Source of the DNA: Dendrobium chrysotoxum
Lineage: Eukaryota > Streptophyta > Magnoliopsida > Asparagales > Orchidaceae
NCBI GenBank assembly: GCA_019925795.1
Contig: CM034309.1
Span: 30,126,729-30,190,728 of the forward strand
Length of the DNA: 64,000 bases
Reading direction: 5' to 3'
Shown here one piece after another: positions 11,797 to 23,550 of this stretch; within the stretch, counting starts at the first letter, position 1; each line of letters starts with the position of its first letter. A program made the position numbers and the translations under genes. The notes under the pieces were generated by a model. That model was given only the letters and a program-made list of their open reading frames with translations, was not told where the DNA came from and did no database searches.

Positions 11797-11959
11797 GAAG
11801 AAGGGCTCTGTGCGGAGGCCAAACGCAGCTATACGTCCGGAGGCGAATCAGGTGCAGCCACGTCAGCAGTACTGAGCTGCGGTACCGAGTGAAGGGGTGA
11901 TATGGCTCATTATGGTTGGTCTCCTGACGGTGTTTGGCGTCCGCACAGAATAATTTCTC
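11797..11959. mobile_element. MULE-type MITE just downstream of SKP1
   Basis: The left end GAAGAAGGGCTCTGTGCGG pairs with the right end, whose reverse complement begins GAGAAATTATTCTGTGCGG. The following bases (GGCCAAACGC and GGACGCCAAAC) also pair. The 9-bp flanks TTGCTTGAG (11788-11796) and CTTCTTGAG (11960-11968) agree at 7 of 9 positions, as expected for an aged Mutator-type target duplication. It lies 130 bp after the SKP1 stop, so it may sit in the 3' untranslated region. It belongs to the same family as the elements at 27346 and 28036. Confidence 0.7.
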
Positions 11960-11968
11960 CTTCTTGAG

Positions 11969-13859
11969 CCTTCTTGGAAGAGAGAGAGGGAGACAGAGAA
12001 AAGAGAGCTTTATTTCACTTGAATTGGGGGCACCTTTTATGTGCTTAGATTCTAGTTTTTGGTTTAATTTATCAAGAATTCTCAAGTGAGCACTCGTAAA
12101 TTTTAATTTCTGTTGAGCTCCAATTGTATCCCGATGGTTTTGCCATACTTCATAGTTTGGGCAGTTGCAGTTTGGTTTCTGTGAGATTCAATTTTATAAG
12201 GATCAAAATATTTTTTAATCTTTATTTTATTTTAATGAGAATGAACCAATAAATGAATTGAAAAGAAAAAAAAAAGAATCAGTGTTGGATTACTTGGGAA
12301 CGGCTGACCGACTGACCGTTCCTATTATCTCTGTTGTGGCAATTGGTGAACTCTGTGACAGGTGGGGGATCTTTGGTCGGCATTCACCGAGCTTCCAAAT
12401 TTGGCCACTCGCGACTTGCTGCCAGCATCTGGTTGTCTTGGATGGCTCTGCCAGGTAATGGGAAGATCTTATGGGAATCTAATGAACCTGTTTGAATAGG
12501 AGTCGTAGTTAACTGCACTAAGAATTCAAACAACTAAATCTCTTATAGACCTTTCAGTTAGTGATATGTCAATATTGCAGTCTCTTCTGTTTTTTCACAA
12601 CAAATTATCATCTAATCAGCATCTTTTTTATGCAACTGTAAATGCCTGACATGAACGATTTATCACTTCTGAGGCGGCAACCTCTTTCTTTTTTTAGAGC
12701 AAGCTTTAATCTACTTGCTGTTTATGTTTGACCTTACTTTTTTTTAAGCTGATTCAAACTATGCTTTGATTTGGTAGCCTATTTATGCCCATAATTCATC
12801 CAATTCTTTCTCAAGAGTTCCATCTCCAACTCTTCAGTCTTTTGCTTTCCCTTACTTCTGTTTGCTCATCCAAACCTCTTCTTTCTACTTCTTTGCAAGC
12901 AACTTCGTGCTGGCTGTTGCCTGAGTTTTTACTGCTTAAACTGCAGGGTGGCCTGAGTTCCTGCATTGCCTCCCCAGTTTAAGCATTTACCATTATTCAT
13001 CTTACAATCTGAACTATGACAACATTCATCTTCACTTTGAGAATGTCAAGAGTCAACTTGGTATTTATAAATGCCCACTCTTAAGCTAATTGGGGACTTT
13101 TTTCTTGTTTTGAGGCCTTTTGACGCTTCTCATATTTTTTGAAACTTCACAATTTTGTTAACTTTATTATACTACACCCTCTATAATACTTCACATATCA
13201 ATAAAGCATAAGAACAACACTATTTAAGCTGGACACAAATCATGATTGAATAGAACCATACAAAATCTCTTCAATTGCTATTTATTCGCTACTTTCTTTT
13301 CCAATATATATCTCTGTTAATCCATAGAGTAATCTCGATTCTAATATATTTTCCTAATCCTCTAGAACCTCAATGCAAAACTTAAAACTTTTTATTCTCA
13401 TAAAAAATGAATTTATATTATCTCAACTAGTAAAAAGTTTCGTCGTTCATATTTTGTTATTGCATGTGAGAAAAATATTATTATACTAGCGGAAAATGAA
13501 CATGATATAAAAAGCTTAGCAATCTAACATCAATTCTCAAACTAATCCTTCTATGTTGTCGAGTATCCAACTCCAAGTTAAGGAGACCAAAGGTTTTGAT
13601 GACCTTGTCGCTCAAGATTTATTGAAGGCTTGTTTTGAAGCTCAACAACATCAATACCAACCTCCAAATCGTTGCACCAAATGCCTCTATCAACTCTTCA
13701 AGCAAGGAGAAAAAGTGTCATCATTGTTGATACTCTTCTCTCCTTATCTCCTTATCATCTTTGCAACACATTACTCTAAAAATCATTCTCCTAGATATTT
13801 ATTGATATATCACCAAAAAATTGCCTTGATCGGGCATGAATCTCGAGGCATATTAATAC
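11969..13859. other. Intergenic, no gene seen
   Basis: AT-rich sequence with T-runs. The longest open frame (13553-13918) gives an unremarkable 121-residue translation with no recognisable domain and runs into the LTR remnant that follows. I see no RNA gene. Confidence 0.45.
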
Positions 13860-14257
13860 AAGAAACTTTTGAAATTAAAATAGGAATCATCCAAGCTCTG
13901 ATTTCAACAAACTTATAGTGGAATTAAACATCTTGAAGAGACGTACCCAATGACACCAAAATCAATCCAATCCGAGCCCAAATGAGCTCAAATCAAGAGT
14001 CTAAAGTAGTCTACTTGGAGGCTTCAAAGCATTAATTGGATAACTAAATGATCGTCAAATATGACATGCTTATAGTCGAATCGAGTGGCTCGACGAGACA
14101 AATCCATAGCCCAAGATCATCAAATTCTAAGATCATTAAGGCACTTAAATGCTCGATCATCTGTCTATGATTGAAGGAGTCGATATCGGCCATCCATCTT
14201 AACACTCCCAACTTGACCTTGATCTTTTACATATTTACAAGCCATGCCACTACCAAA

Positions 14258-14280
14258 AAATTATAAATAGCCCCTCATTC
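14258..14280 (+). promoter_or_regulatory. TATA-like box of LTR copy 1
   Basis: TTATAAATAGCCCC sits in the middle of the LTR remnant. The homologous place in copy 2 (about 17040) reads CTACAAATAGAGCCC. The position suits an LTR promoter, now probably inactive. Confidence 0.4.
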
Positions 14281-14344
14281 TTCACATGTGAGGGAGAGGA
14301 AAAGAGGAAGAGAAGAGAAGAAATTGGAGAGCTTTCTTGCTGCT

Positions 14345-14665
14345 GACCACCGCTAGAGTTCTTCTTGACCGTCGTCAAAGTTCTTTCCGACCATCGTCGA
14401 AGTTCTTCTTGACTACCATCGAAGTTCTTTCCGACCACTGTCGAAGTTCTTCTCGACCTCCGTAGAAATTTCTTCCTGACTACCGTCGGAGTTCTTTCCA
14501 ACCACCGTCGAAGTTCTTCTCGACCGCCATCAAAGTTCTTCCCGACCACTGTTGAAGTTCTTCTCAACCGCCATCAAAGTTCTTATCGGCTGTTGCTGGA
14601 GTTTCTTCCCGACCACCGTCAAAGTTCTTCTCTACTGTTGTCAAAGTTCTTCTCGACCATCACCA
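14345..14665. repeat. 22-bp minisatellite, about 14 units, inside LTR copy 1
   Basis: Degenerate units of the type CACCGTCGAAGTTCTTCTCGAC follow one another with a period of about 22 bp and occasional 23-bp units. Copy 2 of the same LTR lacks the array, so it expanded within this copy. A 105-codon minus-strand frame across it is a by-product of the repeat. Confidence 0.8.
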
Positions 14666-14960
14666 GATCTTCACACCATGAATACCCGTATAAAGATTGA
14701 CAAAGCTATACAATACATTGTATTCTCCTTGTCATTGGGATAGACATATTAACTTTTGCAATCTATTCAAAGTACTAATGAAACTATTTTGACTGGGCAA
14801 GGCCCCATGATTTCTCACTTTCTCAGAATTTTCCGTGTAAAAATTCACGTGTTTCCTTTATCATTTGTTTGTGTGTTGAGAATTCGTATATCGCTAAGAT
14901 AAAGTATTTTCACTCAACTACTGTAAAATTTTCAGCCTGCAACAGTTATAATTCTTCTTT

Positions 14961-16291
14961 TTTTTTTAAAGATTGTTGAGGAGGTACATCTTGATAAGTT
15001 CAATTTTTTTGTTGTCAAGACATACAAGGGTCAAACCCTAATGATCACGTCTACACATTAGAGAACATAATATCTTTGTATGATTCCTACTACACAATCG
15101 AATGGTGGTTGTTTCACAACACCATCCACTTGTTTAATTTTTTAGCAAATGCAAGTGTCACCACTTTGAAGACTTTTCTATTTGTTCAACTTTTATATTT
15201 TGTTTGGGACAGTCTTTCTATTGCTTTGCTTTTCATAATATTGCCATACTATAATTTGGCTATTTTTTATACTATAATATTTCTGTGCAAAATAACAGGG
15301 CACGAGCAAGCCTGGTGAGACGGACGTCGGATAACGGGAGTTAGGGCACGGGTGAGGAGGAACAAGGGAGATTACGAAGGGAAGGAATGCTCGTGGGAGA
15401 TTAGTAGTAAGGGATTGCAGGAGATTGTTACAAACCACAGTTAGACCGCTTCTAAAAAATACCTTTTAGCAGCGGTTATAAAAATGCTGCTTTTAAACGC
15501 AATCAAAAATAATATTTTTTAGTAGTGTAAGCCTTTTAAAAAAAAATTCTTACACCCAATTTAAGCAAGTAAAAATAGGGAAAAAAAATGGACTTATCTA
15601 ATAATTATCGCAATTTACAAATTATATGAACGGGCTTCCTAACTTATGGATGGTCAATTTGGCAACCAAGGCCGCAAGGGGCTCAACTTTCCGCAATTCC
15701 TAGGGAAGGTCAATTTGGCAACCGATTCTGCAGTGGCTTTTTTTTTTTTTTTTTTTTTTTCTTTTTGATGCTGCAGTGGCTTTCTTCATGTAATTTCATG
15801 TTATTTAGGATTAATTTTTTTGGCACATTCCGAGTCTAGATTTTTGTATTTCTAATATTTTTTTTCCCATTTTTGGCCATTCTTTTGAATATTGTTATAA
15901 CTATTCTCCATAGAAAATGAAGGAGATTTTCCCTCAATTTACCAAAAAAAGAATAACAAATTGCAGTTTACCAGTAAAATTTGCTAAAAAAGTGAAATCT
16001 AAATCTAACGCTGAAAAAGGCTACACTATTACATGTTATCCATCCCACATTCCTGAACCAGCTCCCCTAAAACTACCACCAGATCATAGCTTAGTTTGCC
16101 ATTTGTCTTTTCTACAGGCTTAGGTGGCCAAAATTGTAGCCCCAGGCTTCGTAGCCAACCTTTTTTCATGCTCAACAAAGTCTCTACTTTCACTTGCTTC
16201 TTTTCCAGATCTTCCTTTTTGGTAGGGCGATACCACTACTGCATTTTATTGTGTTGGTCATATCATCACCGAAGAAGGATTTGTGAGAACT
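14961..16291. other. Intergenic region upstream of paralogue 1
   Basis: No gene seen. It contains a possible CACTA terminus (15431-15528) and a 23-T homopolymer at 15738-15760. The last 200 bp before 16292 align loosely with the region before paralogue 2, for example CACCGAAGAAGGATTTGTGAG against CATCGGAGAAGAATTGCGAG, so they are part of the duplicated gene leader. Confidence 0.5.
15431..15528. mobile_element. Possible CACTA transposon end fragment
   Basis: The right edge reads TTTTTTAGTAGTG, the complement of CACTACTAAAAAA, a common CACTA terminus. Subterminal repeats are present as AGCAGCGG and GCTGCTTTTAAACGC. The opposite terminus was not found. Low confidence. Confidence 0.3.
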
Positions 16292-19252
16292 ATGGCGCGG
16301 TGTCTTCCGTATTATCGTTCGAACTACAAGTGGGAAGATGACTCCATGATCGGATCACCCAAGGTTTGTTCATCATCAATGACGCTATGATTGGTTTATT
16401 TCATTCGTGCACGGCTGTCTCTGACTGCCATTGATCCGATTATTTTAGATCCTGCTGCGTTATAATAATGTTACTTTTAATGTAATAATATAGGAGAGCA
16501 AGCCCCTTTTAATTGATGTCTTGCATGGCATGTTGTGAAGATATAAATGATTGGATTGTCTTGTTGTATTTTTGGACAAGGAACATTCTCCCTCATACGT
16601 TTTTTAGGACATTCAATTGATTTGCGTGAATTTGAGGACAATATTTGTTAAATGTTAATTGATCTACAAGAATCTTAAAGCGATATTAAATTGAAAGTTT
16701 TCAAAATTAAATTTAAAACTACTCAAATTCTAATTTTAGCACATTTAAAATCAAACTGAACATCTCGAAAAGATAAACTCATCAGCATAACAACTGATCT
16801 GATTCAACTCTAAATGAACTCAAATCAAATAAAAAAATATACTTGGAAGTTTTGAGATATTAGTTGAAGAATCAAACGGTCTCCAAATATGATGTGCTTA
16901 TAGACAAATCAAATGAGCCAAAGATCATTTGATTCTGACATCATTAAAACACTTAAATATTGAATAAATGGTCTATGATTAAAGAGTGAATATAAACCAT
17001 TCGAATTTTGGCCAAATTTATTAAAATAACACGCTCAAAAAGCTACAAATAGAGCCCAATTTTGTATCTGAAGAAATATCAAAGAGCTAAAAAATTTTAT
17101 ATATTTTTCTATAATCACCCCCCGACGACCAGTATTAACGATCGTCATCAACATTGACAAGTTTGAATCATCTGACTATTGTCACTTCATTATTAACATA
17201 TAACCTTGTTGTTGAGCTCATTTGTGATCATTGTATTCCTATAGTCCCTACAATAAAAATTAAACAATTGCTCTTAAGTGTTCTGAAGTGTGTAGAATCT
17301 CAACTTCATTAATTATGAGGAAGAAAAAAATTCTTGTATGTTTCATCATGTAAAATATTATTAAGACTAGATCAGGCACCATGATTTTTTTTATTCTTAA
17401 AGTTTTTCACATAAAAAAATCTATTCTCTCATAACGTTGATATATAAATGTTAGATTTACGTAGAAACAAAGATAATAAATATACTCTAACGCCGTAATT
17501 TTTTCAGCACTTGAACATTGCCAATACAAATGCTTGTAGCACAAAGAGTGAATGTTATAGTATTGTTGATAAAAAGCAGTGATTTTGGAACTATGATCTC
17601 TAGAAAGGGAGAAATAGGTAGCGGAGTTCATTAATAGCTTGGTGTTTATTGAAGTTTGGTTATGAGATCTTTCGTGGGGGGTAGGAATGGCTTGCATGCA
17701 TTATCCTCTTACTTGCTTTGGTTTCCGCTTAGTTGGAATTGGAATTGACGCTTAAGTCTGGTGCTCAGAAGCTCCCAATTCAATGGGGATGCACAAAGAG
17801 GAGGAATAAGATGAATGGAAAGCTGAACAAGCAGAGATCCAGAGAAGAGCTCGATAAACTTGATTCCTTGCAGCACAAGAACCAAAAAACAAAGGATGAG
17901 AAGGGTATCAAATTCAATGAAAGCAGGCATTATCGTTGGGATAGGAGTGACCTTGCCGAGGAACTTGATACACCAGTTTTTGTCCCGAACAAATGCAACT
18001 CCTGTGGGAGGAAGGGTTTTTACGATGCTGATCCCAACAAGAGAAGACCAGGTATTCTCTTTTTTTATTAGCACTATTCGTTGTTGGGATTACTCCCTTC
18101 AATGTTAGAAGCAAGACATGATATTGATGAGCTTTAAACCTGCTGTGAAAAGGTATGGTCATCCGAATCAAGTTGCCTTCGAAGGAACTCAAGGTTCAGG
18201 AGCAAGAATCTGTAAGCACAGATCCCTGCTGTTCGTCTTCTGTGACCAAGAAACCCAAAATTCAAGCATGCTTAGCTGAATCTGCACCCCGCAGTTCTTC
18301 TCAAGTCTCCAAGACATCCAAAATAACAGAATCTGCAACCCAGTCATCTTCCCAAGTCACCAAGACATCCAAAGTTCAAGAAATCTTAACGGGCTCTGCT
18401 CCCCACCGGCCTCAAGTCACCAAGAAATCCAGAGTTCAGGCAGACTTAACTAAATCTGCTCCTCGTTGCTGTCCTCAAGTCACCAAACCACCCAAAATTC
18501 AGGCAGTCTTAACTGAATCTGTTCCTCGCAGTTCTTCTGAACTAAACAAGTTATCCAAAGTTAAGGCAGTCTTACCTGAATCTGCTCCTCGCTGCTCTCC
18601 TCAAGTCACTAAGCCACACAAAGTTCAAGCAGACTTCACTGAATCTAGTCCCCTCTATTCTTCTCAAAAAGTATCCAAAGTTCGAGAAGCCTTCACTAAA
18701 TCTGCACCTCGCGGTTCTTCTCAGATCACCAAGGCATCCAATGTTCAAGCAGCCTTGACTGAAACTGCCCTCCACTGTTCTTCTCTTGACACCAAGAAGC
18801 CCAATGTGCAAGTAGGCTTAACTGAATCTGCAACTAGCTGTTCTAACCAAGTCATCAAGACAACCAAAATTCGAAAAGCCTTCACTGAATCTGCTCCCCG
18901 CTTTTCTTCTCCAGTCACCAAGAAACCCAAAGTTCAAGCATGCCTAACTGAGTCTGCACCAAGCTGTTCTTATCAAGTCACCAAAGCATCCAAAGGTAAA
19001 GCAGTCTTAACTGAATCTGCTCCCAGCTGTTCTTCTCAGGTCACCAAGGCATCCAACGTAAAAGCAGCCTTCACTAAATCTGGCCCCCGCTGCTCTGCTC
19101 TAGTCACCAAACCATCCAAACCTCAAGCAGTTTTAACTAAATCAGCTCCCCTCTGCTCTGCTAAAGTCACCAAACCATCCAAACCTCGAGCAATTTTAAC
19201 TAAATCTGCTCCTCGCTGTTCTTCTGAGATCACCAAATCATCCAAAGCTTAA
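16292..19252 (+). CDS. Plant-specific protein of unknown function, paralogue 1; repeat-expanded and truncated
   Basis: Three exons (16292-16363, 17757-18051, 18153-19252) join in frame to give 488 aa. The gene model follows paralogue 2: both have a 24-codon first exon, MARCLPYYRSNYKWEDDSM here, a lysine-rich second exon starting SGAQKL and containing SDLAEELDTP, and a third exon beginning MVIRIKLPSK. The layout fits a plant family of unknown function (xIRIKLPS motif, basic middle, tryptophan-containing C-terminal motif), sometimes labelled 'DNA ligase-like' without support. Here the third exon is filled by about 17 units of a 21-residue repeat, consensus SAPRCSSQVTKPSKVQAVLTE, each usually with one cysteine. 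A TAA ends the frame before the conserved tail. Probably a decaying duplicate. No catalytic motif was seen. Confidence 0.65.
16645..17410. mobile_element. Decayed LTR, copy 2, in intron 1 of paralogue 1
   Basis: Homologous to 13860-14960 in the same order and orientation, but without the 22-bp minisatellite. Landmarks are CAAATATGATGTGCTTATAG, AAGATCATTTGATTCTGA, ACACTTAAAT, CTACAAATAGAGCCC and CACCATGATTT. It accounts for about half of the 1,393-bp intron. Limits are approximate. Confidence 0.6.
18240..19250 (+). repeat. 63-bp coding minisatellite (21-residue repeat, about 17 units)
   Basis: Units of 63 bp, a multiple of 3, keep the frame open for over 1 kb. Each unit encodes V-T-K, then a basic or serine patch, a hydrophobic A-x-L/F-T step and ESAPxCS. 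One unit near 18660 is two residues short and one near 18310 is shorter still, yet none breaks the frame. Paralogue 2 has only about six degenerate units, so the expansion happened in this copy. Confidence 0.85.
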
Positions 19253-19660
19253 GCAGTTTTCACAGAATCAGCATCCCGGTGCTGTTCTCAAACCACTAAG
19301 TTATCCAAAAGTGAAAGTCTCACTGAATCAGGTCTGAGAACAAAGAAGGTACCTTCAGCAAAGCAACCGCTGGCAATTGCTGAGCCTTGCTTCTCTGTTC
19401 CTGTCGCCAAGTTGCCCATTCTTCAAGAAGGCTTTGTTGAGGCCAATCCCAGTGAACCTAGGCACAAAAACAGCAAAGGTTAGAAACGGTGCACAAAGAT
19501 AAGAGAGGCAACTGTTCACCGATTTGATAAAAAAACTGGCAGCCTCCATCGATCCAGCCGATTGAGGCTGATGAAGATGAGCTGGACTGGCTGTTTGCTC
19601 CAAGGAAGTCACAGTTTTGCAATGCCCCCATTTCTGATCCTAGCTTCCAGGACAAATTTC
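19253..19660 (+). pseudogene. Lost C-terminal tail of paralogue 1
   Basis: Beyond the TAA at 19250 the same frame continues with one more repeat unit, RTKKVPSAKQPLAIAEP and FVEANPSEPRHK. These correspond to RTKELPSAKQPETIAQP and FVQANPSEYRHK in paralogue 2. A second stop (TAG, about 19480) follows. The tail homologous to the paralogue 2 motif EADEAELDWLF is then shifted out of frame at about 19560-19600. At least one stop and one frameshift therefore separate it from the upstream exons. Confidence 0.7.
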
Positions 19661-21106
19661 TTCATGTATTGCAATTTTCATTTTCATTTTCTTCTTCTCT
19701 ATTTTGTTGTACAGATCGGAGGTTTACGATGGCTTCAACACTTTGTAAAATTGATTATGAGATTATTGTGAGAAAATAATTTTTTTTATTATTATGAATA
19801 TTATAAAATAAATTTATAAAAAATAATTAATTAATTTCTCGAAAATGTTGCATATTAATAATTGCTAAACTTCCGTTGGCTATCAATTTTGTGCGAATTG
19901 TTATTCACAGTTTCACACTACTAAATATATGAATCAGCTGTTATGAATTAATTTTAAATTCTTACCATGTTTACCTAAAATGTTATAAGTTTCTTTAAGA
20001 CAAGATAAATTAATAATAATATTAATAATAATAATATATTATTTATAGATAATTTTATACTGAACTAATTACTTAATATTTATAAATCTAATTCAGAATT
20101 ATATAATTTAGTACTTTTTTATTAAAATTTACTAAAAATGCACAAAAACTAATGTTACTCAAAATTATTCTATGGACTAATTAACTATATTAATATAGTA
20201 CAAAATAAAAATATTATGAAAAAAGATGTATATTTAATAGGATTATAACAAATTAAATCTCAAAAATTTTTGACACATAATAACTCATAAAAAATTTTTC
20301 ATTCTAAATTATTAACTAAAAAAATAAATAAAATGTATTTACACTTAAAGCATTAACAAAAAAAAATGGTGGTTCCTCCTCTCCAACCGAACAAGACAAA
20401 CAAACAAATAAAAAATAAATAAATTTAAATAATTTATTTCTCTCTCCTGCCGAGCACAAAAAAAGCCAGTCTGTCAGTAGAAATTACTATGTTCGGAGTC
20501 CGGAGATAGCTTACCTCCGGACTCTAATCAAAATAGATCACGTCGCCTATGCACAACCTATGTACAATTTGTATTATTATAGAAGATTATAAGAGAAAGA
20601 GGGTTTAGAAATATAAAAATAAATTCTCTATAGTTAGAAATGACAAGCTATTATGCAACCTTATGGGGTAATACAATTTTTACTTGTTGTGAACCCTTAG
20701 CTTCAGTGACTTGAAGTTCGTTACTACTCATACTTCTACCAGCTGCGAAACTTGAGAACCCTAAACCATTTGACACTATACGGAAAGGAAAATGCCATGA
20801 TCGTCAATTGTTGCTACACCATCTGAGAAGTATGTCTCAAACAAAATTATTAAAGGCCATTCATGAACTACTTTTTTCAACAATGTTAAAAAAATAAAAA
20901 ACTCACTCATTAAGGATCGTTTGGAACGGTTGCAGTTTTTTATAAAAGTGATTATAAAATGATTGTGGAGAAAGCAACGTTTTAAAAGTTATTATAGAAA
21001 GCAGCTACCTAACATAATTTTTTTTAATACAACAAAAAACTAATGACCAAATATAAATTGTGATTGTGGTTTGAAAAGTAAAGCAGTAAAAAAGCTATCC
21101 CAAAGC
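19661..21106. other. AT-rich intergenic DNA, no gene seen
   Basis: Very AT-rich with no supported frame on either strand. A short inverted repeat, GTCCGGAGATAGC...ACCTCCGGAC, at about 20499-20523 follows GAAATTACTATGTTCGG and looks like one end of the MULE-type MITE family seen at 27346, but no partner end was found. Around 20914-21110 a CGTTTGGAACGG start and a TATCCCAAAGCC end hint at another degenerate MITE. Confidence 0.4.
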
Positions 21107-21220
21107 CTTAAATTTCATTGGAACGGCTTTCTTACTGCTTTTTAAAGTAGATTTTTAATAAAAATAATTAAAAAACTGCTTTAAGAAGCAGTAAGAAAGC
21201 CGTCTTAAACGAAACCTTAA
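21107..21220. mobile_element. Palindromic MITE, copy A
   Basis: Almost the whole unit is one inverted repeat: ACGGCTTTCTTACTGCTTTT on the left pairs with GCTTTAAGAAGCAGTAAGAAAGCCGTC on the right around an AT-rich centre. TTAA sits at each edge. The same family recurs at 21801, 21931 and 29128. Confidence 0.7.
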
Positions 21221-21800
21221 TCTCTCAAATTTTCTATGGTAATCATGCAAATTTTCTAAAGATTTCTTGGAAGCTCCACACATAAAGGAAAATATCCACA
21301 CACAAAAAAAAATTCCAATTTTGTTGATCAGATTATAAGCCACAAAAATATTTAGTTTGCAATCAGCAAATAAACATATAGATTAAATCACAGTGCTTAA
21401 ATTTTTGCCCTATCAAATAACAAAATTCTGGTTTGAAAAAAAATATGAATCAGATTTTAAAATATCATAATTTTATCATTAGGACATTTGGAAATTAAAA
21501 TTCTTCTAAAATTCAAAATGAAAAAACAACTTCCAAAATTTTTTTGGAGAAGAAAACATGTGAATAGTCATATAGGAAAAAATTCTAGCCAACAAGAACA
21601 AAATAAAGAAGGAAAAATCATTAAAGATTATCTAAAATTGCTCAAAAGACAAAAAAAAAAAAAAAATCAAGGTTTCAGCTAAATTTTTTGGCAATTTTTA
21701 GAGGTACCACCATCTCTGCATGCCTCGTCAAGGATAATCTCCATTCCTCTCAAGTTAGTCTAAACCCTCTATTCAACTCAAAATCAAGATCCTACGTTAT
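21221..21800. other. AT-rich intergenic DNA, no gene seen
   Basis: Contains a 64-codon lysine-rich open frame (21488-21682) that arises from A-rich sequence ending in a homopolymer. No similarity was recognised. Confidence 0.4.
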
Positions 21801-21930
21801 TTAAAGTTTTGTTTGTGACAGCTTTCTTTCTACTTTTTAAAATAAATTTTTAGTATGAAAATTTTTCTAACTAAAAATTTTTATATTAAAAAGCTGTTTT
21901 TAAAAGCAGTAAGAAAGCTTTCTCGAGCTT
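21801..21930. mobile_element. Palindromic MITE, copy B
   Basis: The left arm, GTTTGTGACAGCTTTCTTTCTACTTTTTAAA, pairs imperfectly with the right arm, TTTTTAAAAGCAGTAAGAAAGC. It is directly adjacent to copy C. Confidence 0.6.
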
Positions 21931-22047
21931 AGGCTTTATTTGAGACGGCTTTCTTATTGTCTCTTAAAGAAGCTATTTAGTATAAAAATTAAAAATTTTG
22001 TACTAAAAAATTACTTTAAGAAACAATAAAAAAACTTGCCCAATGAA
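21931..22047. mobile_element. Palindromic MITE, copy C
   Basis: It begins AGGCTTTATTTGAGACGGC. The arms are CTTTCTTATTGTCTCTTAAAGAAG and TACTTTAAGAAACAATAAAAAAAC around a centre reading AAAAATTAAAAATTTTGTAC. It abuts copy B without spacer. Confidence 0.65.
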
Positions 22048-22670
22048 AAAGGACAAAAACCTCTTTGTAGATGAAGACCAGAGCCTCAAAGCAGAAACTG
22101 CTAACATTGGTTATCACCATAGTTAGGATTCATGTAGGACAATATCTAACATCTTTATAAAGGAGAACTTAAGCCTAGGAAGGAAATTTGAGAATTTCCC
22201 TTCAGCCTCAAAGGGAATATTCATGGAGGAGGTAGAAAGAAAAGACAATATTTTAGAACTTTTTTCTAAAAAATCTTAGCTATTTTTAAGATTTTATCAA
22301 TAAATGATATTTACTAAAAAAAATTTTTAAAAAAGCATCTTCAGTGAAAAACATAAGAAAAAATGCGGCGAATAAAGCCAATCATGATAGCCTCCTCATC
22401 TATGTTCGAGCATAGTTTGCGCCTACATTCGTCTTTTTTGGACATTTGTGGACTCTTTAGATCATAGCCCTCAGAAAAAGCTCAATTATGATTTTGCTTC
22501 ACAAAATTTTTAAGGTTCAATATATATATATTACTATTATTTTATACTTAAATAAAAAATTTGAAATTATTAATGTTAATCTATAACTTAAGAATTAATT
22601 GGTTCTTATTTGATTGATTTTAATGAATATTTGTTTACGGATCAAATTTAAGAATGTGAAATGAGCATAT
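22048..22670. other. Intergenic, no gene seen
   Basis: AT-rich sequence with no open frame or recognised repeat beyond short A-runs and a (TA)n stretch near 22520. Confidence 0.4.
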
Positions 22671-22677
22671 ATATAAA

Positions 22678-22975
22678 AAAGTTAGAGTAGTTTCAATGAC
22701 AGATAAGATTACAGAGAGTAGTCTTAGATGGTTTGATCATATAAAATATCTACCTTTCGATGACCCGATTAAAAGAGTATATACATAAGATTTGGCTAAT
22801 GTTAAGAAATATAGAGACAGATCGAAAAAAGACTTGTTTAGAAAAGTATTAGAAATAACCTTTTTTTATCAGATTTAAATGATAATTTAATTTTTACTAT
22901 GACATAATAGAGAAAAATTATTTATGTAGCTGAGACCAAATAGTGGGATAAAAGCTTTTTGTTGTTGTGCTTAAA
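22678..22975 (+). pseudogene. RTE-type LINE C-terminal remnant
   Basis: Translation from about 22681 gives VRVVSMTDKITESSLRWFDH followed by IKYLPFDDPIKRVYT and a stop. This matches the end of plant RTE-clade reverse transcriptase ORFs, which carry DKM-x-ES-x-LRWFGHV-x-RRP-x-D-x-PV. Downstream lie an AGACCAAATAGTGGGATAAAAGC-like 3' segment and the TTGTTGTTG tail typical of RTE LINEs. Stops show it is inactive. It is 5'-truncated. Confidence 0.7.
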
Positions 22976-23550
22976 TTGATGAAAAACAAATAAGTTGAAT
23001 GCCCCTCACCAAAAGTATTATTTCTTTATATTTTTTTGATTTAAATTAAGTAAAATTAATAAAGATGTAAAAAAATTCACTTTATTTTAATAATTTTTAT
23101 ATCTCAAATTTAATAAATGGTTAATCTCACTCTTCAACATCAATTATATAGCTATATTTTCATGCATGATTGATAATTACTTTTTTTTGAAATTTCAACA
23201 AATTTAATATCATTAAGATGAATAATATTGATTTTTAATTAAATTTCAACTTATTTAAAATATAAATAAATTAAATATCTAAATTATATTAAAATATGTA
23301 ATATATAAAAAAAGTACATTGTATTTTAAATAAATTAATATTAATAATATTTTTAATATAATTTAAAATTTTAAGGGCTATCACCCAATCATGTCGCTGG
23401 AGTAACTTCCAACTTCGGAGGTGACGGACCACGTAACAATCCGGTTCTTGTGGCTGGATTGCCGCATGGCTTTTCCATCAATAACAAATAATATATTTTT
23501 AATGAGCTATCCTATTCCGCGCTACAAGTTACCGGTGCTCGCTCAGGCTC
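22976..23550. other. AT-rich DNA upstream of paralogue 2
   Basis: No gene seen. GC content rises from about 23390 towards the promoter of paralogue 2. Confidence 0.4.

Larger units (their letters stand above)
13860..14960. mobile_element. Decayed LTR, copy 1 (with internal minisatellite)
   Basis: This region aligns by eye with 16645-17410. Shared landmarks in the same order include AAATATGA(C/T)(A/G)TGCTTATAG, a GATCAT(C/T)(A/T)(A/G)ATTCT word, CACTTAAAT, a TATAAATAG or CAAATAG promoter-like site followed by CCC, and a CCATGATTT word near the right end. No coding region lies between or next to the copies, so both are probably solo or fragmentary LTRs of one old family. The ends are approximate. 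Confidence 0.6.

Noticed and set aside
12258..12982. Two plus-strand frames of about 65 codons downstream of SKP1
   Set aside because: Serine/leucine-rich translations of pyrimidine-rich DNA, with no conserved motif or paralogue.
13553..13918. 121-codon plus-strand frame
   Set aside because: No recognisable domain or conserved paralogue in the window; it runs into an LTR remnant and has no supporting promoter or splice structure.
14250..14567. 105-codon minus-strand frame rich in arginine and threonine
   Set aside because: It is produced by the 22-bp minisatellite and changes register with unit length.
21488..21682. 64-codon lysine-rich frame
   Set aside because: Derived from A-rich sequence ending in a homopolymer; no similarity.
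22500..22530. TA repeat as a promoter
   Set aside because: A simple ATATATATA run in AT-rich intergenic DNA with no gene following.
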